From positions 1 to 6,253 of the forward strand of contig RKSI01000093.1 in assembly GCA_007570905.1 (NCBI GenBank): a stretch of DNA of 6,253 nt. Reading direction: 5' to 3'. Position numbers and translations under genes: made by a program. This document shows, in pieces, positions 1 to 5,624 of this stretch. The DNA comes from Gammaproteobacteria bacterium (lineage in GTDB: Bacteria > Pseudomonadota > Gammaproteobacteria > Poriferisulfidales > Oxydemutatoraceae). Position 1 is the first letter of the stretch; the number at the start of each line of letters is the position of its first letter. The notes under the pieces are model-generated. The model was given only the letters and a program-made list of their open reading frames with translations. It did not search any database and was not told the DNA's origin.

Positions 1-30
1 GCGGCCCTTTCGTTTGTTCTTGCCAGCCAT
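1..30 (-). CDS. N-terminus of an unidentified leftward gene (partial, runs off the left edge)
   Basis: An ATG on the minus strand at 30-28 opens a frame that runs to the window edge and encodes MAGKNKRKGR. Only ten residues are visible, four Lys or Arg in the last six, so no family can be assigned. Basic starts like this occur in several RNA-binding proteins, including SmpB, but this is not enough to name it. Support for a real gene is indirect: a good extended -10 motif on the minus strand (99-91) would place a transcript start near base 84 and give a leader of about 54 nt. The upstream GGGA (44-41) is only a weak ribosome-binding site. The usual gammaproteobacterial left neighbour of rpoZ, gmk, is not seen ending here. 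Confidence 0.42.
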   Translation of the reverse strand, partial: MAGKNKRKGR

Positions 31-86
31 GCTTGATTTCCCGGAAGACCGATGATGCGCGAACCCCGCCAACAAAGCCCGTTCGC

Positions 87-95
87 TGTTATAAT
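87..95 (+). promoter_or_regulatory. Extended -10 promoter of the rpoZ-spoT-ridA-recG operon
   Basis: TGTTATAAT is a perfect sigma70 -10 hexamer (TATAAT, 90-95) preceded by the extended TGn motif. The position where a -35 would sit (about 67-72, CGCCAA) does not resemble TTGACA, so the promoter probably depends on the extended -10. The expected transcript start is about base 102, giving a leader of about 28 nt before the rpoZ ATG at 130. The AT-rich patch stands out against a very GC-rich background. There is no visible GC-rich discriminator just downstream of the -10 (AGCACATC), which matters because such discriminators favour repression by (p)ppGpp. Confidence 0.72.
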
Positions 96-99
96 AGCA
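91..99 (-). promoter_or_regulatory. Extended -10 promoter for the leftward gene
   Basis: Read on the minus strand, bases 99-91 are TGCTATTAT, an extended -10 element (TGn followed by TATTAT, one mismatch from TATAAT). No good -35 hexamer sits 16-18 bp upstream, as is usual for extended -10 promoters. It overlaps the rightward -10 by five bases. The predicted start is near base 84, ahead of the leftward ATG at 30. The motif is seen directly; its activity is inferred. Confidence 0.45.
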
Positions 100-129
100 C
101 ATCACCCACAACCAACCATTCAATGAATC

Positions 130-522
130 ATGGCAAGAGTTACTGTTGAAGACTGTCTCGACAAACTGGGCAACCACTTCAAGGTGGTGCAGGTCGCGGG
201 GCACCGCGCGCGCCAACTGGAAACCGGCACCGCCCCGCTGGTCGAGCCGGAAGGCGACAAGTCCACGGTCATCGCGCTGCGCGAAATCGCCCAGGGCCTG
301 ATCAACGAGGAAATCCTGGAAGAGCCGATTGGCGGCATGGGCGACCTCGACAGCGAACTGTCGCAACTGTTCACCCGCGTCGAGCCGGGGCCGATGATGG
401 CCGTCGAGGAATCCGCCGAAGACGGCGAAACCGGCGCCGGCGGAATTGGCGACGAGAGCGGCGGCGACAGCGGCGGCGGAGCCGGCGGCGCCGAACAACC
501 CGAAGAAACGCCGGAGGCGTAA
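130..522 (+). CDS. rpoZ: DNA-directed RNA polymerase omega subunit, with an acidic C-terminal tail
   Basis: Omega helps fold and assemble the beta-prime subunit of RNA polymerase and, in E. coli, forms part of (p)ppGpp binding site 1. Residues 1-64 match the conserved omega core closely: the MARVTVEDCLDKLGNHF start, the HRARQLETG segment (25-33) and the DKSTVIALREIAQGLINEEI block (43-62). The protein has 130 residues against 91 in E. coli. The extra length is a low-complexity tail (about 91-130) with 12 Asp or Glu, many Gly and no Lys or Arg, very likely disordered. The ATG at 130 restores the family start exactly, but no Shine-Dalgarno precedes it; the leader is A/C-rich. A second ATG at 123 is in another frame. 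It is the first gene of the operon, and spoT follows after 23 nt. Confidence 0.96.
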   Translation: MARVTVEDCLDKLGNHFKVVQVAGHRARQLETGTAPLVEPEGDKSTVIALREIAQGLINEEILEEPIGGMGDLDSELSQLFTRVEPGPMMAVEESAEDGETGAGGIGDESGGDSGGGAGGAEQPEETPEA

Positions 523-545
523 AACCCGCCGGTGACGGGCGACCG

Positions 546-2771
546 ATGAGCGTTGCGCGCAACCCCGGAACCGGCGCCGCGGCTGCGGCGCCCGCCGCGC
601 CGCCGGCGGGCGCCGCAACCGAAGACTACTTTCTCGCCTCCGGCCTGCGCGGCACGCTGGAAGAATACCTGAGCGCCGGCGAAATCCGCGATGTGCACAG
701 GGCCTGCCGCTTCGGCGCCGAGGCGCACACCGGGCAGACGCGGCGTTCCGGCGAGCCGTACATCCACCACCCCATTGAAGTCGCGCGCACGATGGCCGGG
801 CTGCGCCTGGACAAAGTGACGCTGATGGCCGGCCTGCTGCACGATGTGCTGGAAGACACGCACATCACGCAGCAGAAACTGCGCGCCGAGTTCGGCGACG
901 AGGTCGCGCGCGTGGTCGAGGGCGTCAGCAAACTGCAGGGGCTGGACTTTGTCAGCGTCGAGGTCGAGCAGGCCGAGAATTTCCAGAAGATGATGCTGGC
1001 GGTGGCGATGGATTTGCGCGTCATCCTCGTCAAGATAGCCGACCGCCTGCACAACATGCGCACGCTCGAGCATATGCCGCCGCACCGCCAGAAGGCCATC
1101 GCCAGGGAAACGCTTGAAATCTACGCGCCGCTGGCGCTGCGCCTCGGCATGGGCGATGTGCGCCTTGAATTCGAGGACCTCGCGTTCCGCACGCTCCACC
1201 CGCGGCGCTGCGCCGCGCTTGCCAAGGGCGTGCGCGAGCGCGCCGGCAACCGCCTTGAACTGATGGAAAAGGCCGTCGCCAGGATACGCTTTCACCTGCA
1301 CGAGTCCGGCGTGCCGTGCCAGGTGCAGGGGCGGCGCAAGCACCTCTACAGCATCTACCGCAAGATGAAGGAGAAACACCTGCCGTTCTCCGAGGTGCTC
1401 GACATCTTCGCGGTGCGCCTGGTGGTGGACAGCGTCGAGGACTGCTACCGCGCGCTCGGCCTGATGCACAATTTCTACAAGCCGGTGCCGGGCCGCTTCA
1501 AGGACTACATAGCGATTCCGAAGGCCAACGGCTACCAGTCGCTGCACACGATATTGTTCGGGCCGCAGGGCGCGCTGATGGAGACGCAAATCCGCACGCG
1601 CGAGATGGACGAGGTGGCGCAGACCGGCGTCGCCGCCTACGCGCTCTACAAGATCAACGACTCGCGCAGTTTCGCCGGCGCCGTCAAGACGCAGGAGTGG
1701 CTGCAAAGTCTGTTCAATTTCCAGCGCGGCGCCGGCGACTCGCTGGAATTCATGGAGCACCTGAAAACCGACCTGATACCGGATGACATCTATGTGTTCA
1801 CGCCGAACGGCGAGATCATGGCGCTGCCGAAGAAAGCGACGGCGCTGGACTTCGCGTTCGCGGTGCACACCGACCTCGGCCTGTCGGCGAGCGGCGTGCG
1901 CATCAACCGGCGCCTCGGCATGTTGAGCGCGGTGCTGCAAAGCGGCCAGACCGTGGAGATTATCCCGTCGGAGAACGCCCGCCCCAACCCCGGCTGGCTC
2001 AGTTTCGCCGTAACCGCCAAGGCGCGCTCGGCGATTCGCCATTACCTGAAGGACATCCGCGACGACGAGGCCGTGAAACTCGGCAAGCACCTGCTGAACG
2101 AGGCGCTGCGCAACTACCAGACCAGCCTCGGCGAAATCGGCAAGGACTGGTTCGACCGGATACTCGGCGCGCTCGACATCGCCGGGCGCGACGCGCTGTT
2201 CCGCGAAATCGGCCTCGGCAACCAGATACCGCAGTTGATTGCGGCGCGCCTCGCCGACTCCGACCGCCGCGCCGAAAGGCCGGTGGAGATTGCGCGCTCG
2301 GCGGTGCCGCGCGGCGCGCGCGGCCTCGTCGTCGCCTACGCCAAATGCTGCTACCCGATTCCGGGCGACACCGTCATCGGCATCATGAACCCGGGCAAGG
2401 GCCTGGTCGTGCACCGCGACGGCTGCCCCAACGCGGCGACGGCGGCGCGCAAGAGAAAAGACAGCGTCATCCCGCTGCAATGGACCGGCGACGGCGCGCC
2501 GGACGACGAATACTCCGCCGCCATCCGCGCCGTCACCCACCACCAGCGCGGCGTGCTTGCGAGCATCGCCGCGAAGGTCGCCGGCATGGGTTCCAACATA
2601 GAGAACATCTCGTTTGAGGAGCACGGCACCGAGAGCGCGGCGATTACCTTCGTCATCAGCGTCAAGAGCCTCGCGCAACTCGAGAAAATCATGCGCGGGA
2701 TAGTCAGCGCGGTCGAGGGAACCAGGGTTAACCGAATCGGTTTCCGCGAGGAGACCGGCGCAAGCCACTGA
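546..2771 (+). CDS. spoT: Bifunctional (p)ppGpp synthetase/hydrolase SpoT
   Basis: This cytoplasmic enzyme hydrolyses (p)ppGpp to GDP or GTP plus pyrophosphate and can also make it from ATP and GDP/GTP, setting the stringent response. Domains in order are an HD hydrolase (about 45-200) with R66, H75, H99-D100, E103-D104 and D166 intact; a synthetase (about 255-370) with the GRRKHLYSIYRKM loop (262-274), D286 and E346; a TGS domain (about 412-473); a Cys/His zinc-finger-like segment with C601, C602, H623 and C627; and a C-terminal ACT domain (about 655-735). The RFKD motif at 317-320 is the RXKD signature of bifunctional Rel/SpoT enzymes, not the EXDD of RelA. Both active sites look complete. 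The 741 residues compare with about 702 in E. coli; about 22 of the extra ones are an Ala/Pro/Gly-rich N-terminus. No other in-frame start lies nearby. GGTGA (531-535) is a weak ribosome-binding site. Confidence 0.96.
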   Translation: MSVARNPGTGAAAAAPAAPPAGAATEDYFLASGLRGTLEEYLSAGEIRDVHRACRFGAEAHTGQTRRSGEPYIHHPIEVARTMAGLRLDKVTLMAGLLHDVLEDTHITQQKLRAEFGDEVARVVEGVSKLQGLDFVSVEVEQAENFQKMMLAVAMDLRVILVKIADRLHNMRTLEHMPPHRQKAIARETLEIYAPLALRLGMGDVRLEFEDLAFRTLHPRRCAALAKGVRERAGNRLELMEKAVARIRFHLHESGVPCQVQGRRKHLYSIYRKMKEKHLPFSEVLDIFAVRLVVDSVEDCYRALGLMHNFYKPVPGRFKDYIAIPKANGYQSLHTILFGPQGALMETQIRTREMDEVAQTGVAAYALYKINDSRSFAGAVKTQEWLQSLFNFQRGAGDSLEFMEHLKTDLIPDDIYVFTPNGEIMALPKKATALDFAFAVHTDLGLSASGVRINRRLGMLSAVLQSGQTVEIIPSENARPNPGWLSFAVTAKARSAIRHYLKDIRDDEAVKLGKHLLNEALRNYQTSLGEIGKDWFDRILGALDIAGRDALFREIGLGNQIPQLIAARLADSDRRAERPVEIARSAVPRGARGLVVAYAKCCYPIPGDTVIGIMNPGKGLVVHRDGCPNAATAARKRKDSVIPLQWTGDGAPDDEYSAAIRAVTHHQRGVLASIAAKVAGMGSNIENISFEEHGTESAAITFVISVKSLAQLEKIMRGIVSAVEGTRVNRIGFREETGASH
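573..592 (+). other. GC hairpin in the early spoT coding region
   Basis: GGCGCCGC (573-580) and GCGGCGCC (585-592) are perfect inverted repeats of 8 bp, all G-C pairs, around a GGCT loop. The hairpin begins 27 nt after the A of the spoT ATG, about where the front of an initiating ribosome would end. It encodes part of the alanine-rich N-terminus, so it may only reflect GC-biased alanine codons. An effect on SpoT translation is possible but inferred. Confidence 0.4.
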
Positions 2772-2774
2772 CAC

Positions 2775-2780
2775 GGAGGA
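2775..2780 (+). promoter_or_regulatory. Strong Shine-Dalgarno of ridA
   Basis: GGAGGA lies four bases before the ridA ATG at 2785, inside the 13-nt gap after the spoT stop. It is the only near-consensus ribosome-binding site in the rightward operon: rpoZ and recG have none and spoT has a weak one. It fixes the ridA start and suggests ridA is translated better than its neighbours from the shared message. Confidence 0.8.
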
Positions 2781-2784
2781 CGGC

Positions 2785-3168
2785 ATGACCGCAAAAACAA
2801 TACAAACCAGCCGCGCGCCGCAGGCGATCGGCACCTATTCGCAGGCGGTGCGGGCGGGCGACACGGTGTACCTGTCCGGCCAGATTCCGCTCGAGCCGAA
2901 GACCATGGAGATGGTCGCGGGCGACATCCGGGCGCAGGCGCACCAGGTGTTCACCAACCTGGCGGCTGTCGCCAACGCCGCCGGCGGCGGCCTCGGCGAC
3001 ATCGTCAAACTCACCGTCTATCTCGCCGACCTGAAGGATTTTCCGATTATCAACGAGGTCATGAGCGAGTATTTCAAGGCGCCTTACCCGGCGCGCGCCG
3101 CGGTCGGCGTCGCCGCGCTGCCAAAGGGCGCCGGCGTTGAAATAGAAGCGATCATGCACCTGGCCTGA
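2785..3168 (+). CDS. ridA: RidA family 2-iminobutanoate/2-iminopropanoate deaminase (YjgF/YER057c/UK114)
   Basis: RidA hydrolyses reactive enamine/imine intermediates, such as 2-aminoacrylate released by PLP-dependent dehydratases, to 2-keto acids and ammonia, protecting PLP enzymes in the cytoplasm. The family acts as a homotrimer with active sites between subunits. The 127 residues equal the usual length (128 in E. coli). Family landmarks are IGTYSQAV (15-22, with the active-site Tyr at 18), LSGQIPL (30-36) and the YPARAAVGVAALPKGAGVEIEAI block (101-123). R104 matches the carboxylate-binding Arg105 of E. coli and E119 or E121 its active-site Glu. The residue aligning with Cys107 of E. coli is Ala106. 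The start is fixed by a strong GGAGGA. The gene is co-directional with spoT (13 nt gap) and recG (22 nt gap), an arrangement known from other gammaproteobacteria. Confidence 0.95.
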   Translation: MTAKTIQTSRAPQAIGTYSQAVRAGDTVYLSGQIPLEPKTMEMVAGDIRAQAHQVFTNLAAVANAAGGGLGDIVKLTVYLADLKDFPIINEVMSEYFKAPYPARAAVGVAALPKGAGVEIEAIMHLA

Positions 3169-3190
3169 GCGCGCGCCGCGCCGCCGCGCA

Positions 3191-5278
3191 ATGAAGGTCA
3201 CGGAACTCACGCAACTCAAGGGAGTCGGCCCCGGCACCGCGGCGCGCCTCGCCAAACTCGGCCTGCACAGCGTTGAAGACCTGCTGTTTCACTTTCCGCT
3301 ACGCTACCAGGACAAGACGCGCATCGCGCCGATCGGCGGCCTGGCGCCGGGGCAAACGGCGCTGATAGAGGGCCGCGTCGAAGCGGCGCAAATCGCCTAC
3401 ACCGGGCGGCGCGTGCTGGTGGTGCGCGTGTCCGACATGAGCGGCCAGCTGCAACTGCGGTTCTTTCATTTTTCCATGGCGCAGCAGGCCGGCTTCAAGC
3501 CGGGGCAAAGACTGTGCGCCTACGGCGAGGTGCGCGCCGCGCGCGCCGCGCTTGAAATCATCCACCCCGAATACCGCCTGCTCGCCGACGCCCAACAAAC
3601 GCCGACCGACGCGCATTACACGCCGGTCTATCCGGCGACCGAGGGGCTGCACCAGAGAAGTTTGCGCAAACTGACGCAGGCCGCGGTCGAGTGGTTTGCG
3701 CGGCCCGGCAACGGCCTCGAGGAACTGCTGCCCGCCGAATGCGCCGAACAACTGGCCGACGGCGCCGCCGCGATTTCGGTGCAGCAGGCCATCGCGCTGC
3801 TGCACAGGCCGCCCGCCGGAACCGACCTGGAGGCGCTGACCGAGGGCCGCCACCCGGCGCGCAAACGCCTGGTGTTTGAGGAACTGCTCGCCAACATCCT
3901 GAGCCTGAAGCGGCTGCGCGCCAAACACCGCCGCCACAAGGCCGAGGTGCTGGCGTGCGAAGGCCGCCTGTTCGCGCAACTGGTGCAAAACCTGCCGTTC
4001 ACGCTGACCGGCGCGCAGGACAAGGTCATCGGCGAGATACTCGCCGACTTGCGCACGGCGGAGCCGATGATGCGCCTGGTGCAGGGCGATGTCGGTTCGG
4101 GCAAGACGCTCGTCGCCGTCGCCGCGCTGCTGCAAGCCATAGAGGGCGGCTTTCAGGCGGCGCTGATGGCGCCGACCGAGATACTCGCCGAGCAGCATTA
4201 CAACAACCTGCGCGAATGGATCGAGCCGCTCGGCGTGCGCGTTTGCACGGTGTCGGCGCGGCACAAGGCGCGCGCGCGCCAGGCGGTGCTGCGGCAGATA
4301 CGCCAGGGCCAGGCGCAACTGGTCACCGGCACGCACGCGCTGTTTCAGGAGGCGGTCGAGTTTTCCAGCCTCGCGCTGATTGTGGTGGACGAACAGCACC
4401 GCTTCGGCGTGCACCAGCGCCTGCTGCTGAAGGAAAAGGGCGCGCGCGGCGGCTGCCAACCGCACCAGTTGATCATGACGGCGACGCCCATTCCGCGCAG
4501 TCTGGCGATGACGATGTACGCCGACCTCGACTATTCGGTGATAGACGCGCTGCCGCCCGGACGCAAGCAAATCAGGACCGTGGCGCTGCCGGAACGCCGC
4601 CGCGACGAGGTCATCGCGCGCCTGCACGAATCATGCCGCGACGGCGTGCAGGCCTACTGGGTGTGTCCGCTGATTGAGGAGTCGGAATCGCTGCAATGCC
4701 GCGCCGCCGAGGAAAGCCACCGTTATCTGAGCGGCGTCATGCCCGGCTTCAAACTGGGGCTGATACACGGCAACCTCGGCGGCGACGAGAAGGAGTCGGT
4801 GATGCGCGCCTTCAAGGCCGGCGAAATCAATGTGCTGGTGGCGACGACCGTCGTTGAGGTCGGCGTGGATGTGCCGAACGCGACGCTGATGATCATCGAC
4901 AACGCCGAGCGCCTCGGCCTGGCGCAACTCCACCAGTTGCGCGGGCGCGTCGGGCGCGGCGAGCGCCAGAGCACCTGCGTGCTCATCTATGCGCCGCCGC
5001 TGTCGGAAAAAGCGGCGCGGCGCATCGGCGTGATGCGAAAATCCGGCGACGGCTTCGAGATTGCCGCCGAAGACATGCGGCTGCGCGGCCCCGGCGAGAT
5101 TCTCGGCACGCGCCAGGCCGGGCAGATTCATTTCCGCGTCGCCGACCTGTCGCAGGACGCCGCGCAGATACGCCGGGTGCTGCAAACAGCCGACGGCTTC
5201 CTCGAGCGCCACCCGCAGCGCGCCGACAAACTGATTGAGCGCTGGCTTGGCCGGTTTTCCAGATACGCCGAAGTGTGA
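3191..5278 (+). CDS. recG: ATP-dependent DNA helicase RecG
   Basis: RecG is a superfamily 2 double-stranded DNA translocase that reverses stalled replication forks and unwinds D-loops, R-loops and Holliday junctions. The 695 residues match the 693 of E. coli across the whole length. In order: an N-terminal helical part with GVGPGTAARLAKLGL (11-25); the OB-fold wedge domain (about 55-145) that splits the junction; helicase domain 1 with TGAQ (273-276), Walker A GDVGSGKT (299-306), Walker B DEQH (400-403) and motif III TATP (430-433); helicase domain 2 with ATTVVEVGVDVPNA (551-564) and motif VI QLRGRVGRG (582-590); and the RGPGEILGTRQ translocation element (632-642). All motifs are intact. ATG 3191 is the first possible start after an in-frame TAG at 3143, yet no Shine-Dalgarno precedes it. 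It is the last gene of the operon and ends one base from an oppositely oriented stop. Confidence 0.97.
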   Translation: MKVTELTQLKGVGPGTAARLAKLGLHSVEDLLFHFPLRYQDKTRIAPIGGLAPGQTALIEGRVEAAQIAYTGRRVLVVRVSDMSGQLQLRFFHFSMAQQAGFKPGQRLCAYGEVRAARAALEIIHPEYRLLADAQQTPTDAHYTPVYPATEGLHQRSLRKLTQAAVEWFARPGNGLEELLPAECAEQLADGAAAISVQQAIALLHRPPAGTDLEALTEGRHPARKRLVFEELLANILSLKRLRAKHRRHKAEVLACEGRLFAQLVQNLPFTLTGAQDKVIGEILADLRTAEPMMRLVQGDVGSGKTLVAVAALLQAIEGGFQAALMAPTEILAEQHYNNLREWIEPLGVRVCTVSARHKARARQAVLRQIRQGQAQLVTGTHALFQEAVEFSSLALIVVDEQHRFGVHQRLLLKEKGARGGCQPHQLIMTATPIPRSLAMTMYADLDYSVIDALPPGRKQIRTVALPERRRDEVIARLHESCRDGVQAYWVCPLIEESESLQCRAAEESHRYLSGVMPGFKLGLIHGNLGGDEKESVMRAFKAGEINVLVATTVVEVGVDVPNATLMIIDNAERLGLAQLHQLRGRVGRGERQSTCVLIYAPPLSEKAARRIGVMRKSGDGFEIAAEDMRLRGPGEILGTRQAGQIHFRVADLSQDAAQIRRVLQTADGFLERHPQRADKLIERWLGRFSRYAEV

Positions 5279-5279
5279 T

Positions 5280-5585
5280 TCAGCCGAACACGCCGACCGC
5301 CATCGTAACCGCAAAGACGGCCATCAGCAGCGCCAGCGCGCCCATCGCCGCCCGCGCCGCCGCGCCGCCGCCAATCTCGCGCCACACCGCCGCGCCGAAC
5401 ACCAGCCCGGCGGCGGTCACGCCGAACGCGGCCCAGTAAAGCGCCAGCACGCAACCGCTGCGGCACACGCGCCCGTCAAAGGTGCCCGACAGCAACTGCG
5501 CCACCAGCACCACAGCCAGCCCCCAGCCACCAACGGCGCACACCGCCAGAATTGTGTTCTTGATGTTCACAGGGTTATTCTCCAT
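5280..5585 (-). CDS. Small three-helix inner-membrane protein of unknown function
   Basis: I do not recognise this family. From the ATG at 5585 it has 101 residues with three likely membrane helices at about 10-32, 44-68 and 77-101. Lys9 at the front and the WREIGGGAAARAA loop suggest the N-terminus and second loop are cytoplasmic. The first loop would then be periplasmic and carries a CRSGC motif (41-45, CX3C) at the entry of helix 2, which could form a disulfide or bind metal. The start is uncertain: TTG 5615, ATG 5603, ATG 5585 and GTG 5570 are all in frame. GTG 5570 has the best ribosome-binding site (GGAG, 5583-5580, nine bases away) and would give a neat start at NIKNTILAV. It follows the antiporter-like gene by 39 nt on the same strand, so it may be co-transcribed. 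Its stop faces that of recG. Confidence 0.68.
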   Translation of the reverse strand: MENNPVNIKNTILAVCAVGGWGLAVVLVAQLLSGTFDGRVCRSGCVLALYWAAFGVTAAGLVFGAAVWREIGGGAAARAAMGALALLMAVFAVTMAVGVFG

Positions 5586-5624
5586 GCCGCCCGTTGCGCC
5601 CATTGTAACGCCCAAACCGGCCCG

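Noticed and set aside
2..55. A possible end of gmk (guanylate kinase) or another rightward gene before rpoZ, reading to TGA at 53-55.
   Set aside because: The short translation (ending AMLDFPEDR) does not resemble the C-terminus of guanylate kinase, and the minus-strand start with its own -10 explains the segment better.
371..562. A short minus-strand frame with a dense arginine run, like a protamine or arginine-rich RNA-binding protein.
   Set aside because: The arginines are the antisense of the Gly/Ser/Asp/Glu codons of the omega tail. No ribosome site or promoter supports it.
1316..1786. Plus-strand frame inside spoT in another register.
   Set aside because: Low-complexity Ala/Arg/Gly reading of the conserved synthetase domain; overlaps a confident gene and has no own start signal.
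120..2834. A 904-codon open frame on the minus strand opposite rpoZ and spoT.
   Set aside because: Its composition (very rich in Ala, Arg, His, Val, Asp) is what the antisense of GC-biased codons gives. It shows no family motif and lies opposite two clear genes. It is an antisense shadow.
3299..4627. A 442-codon open frame on the minus strand opposite recG.
   Set aside because: It has the same shadow composition and recG is intact across the full length with all helicase motifs.
5586..5624. A terminator or promoter between the two leftward genes.
   Set aside because: The 39 bases hold no hairpin followed by a T-run and no -10-like motif on the minus strand; the genes are more likely co-transcribed.
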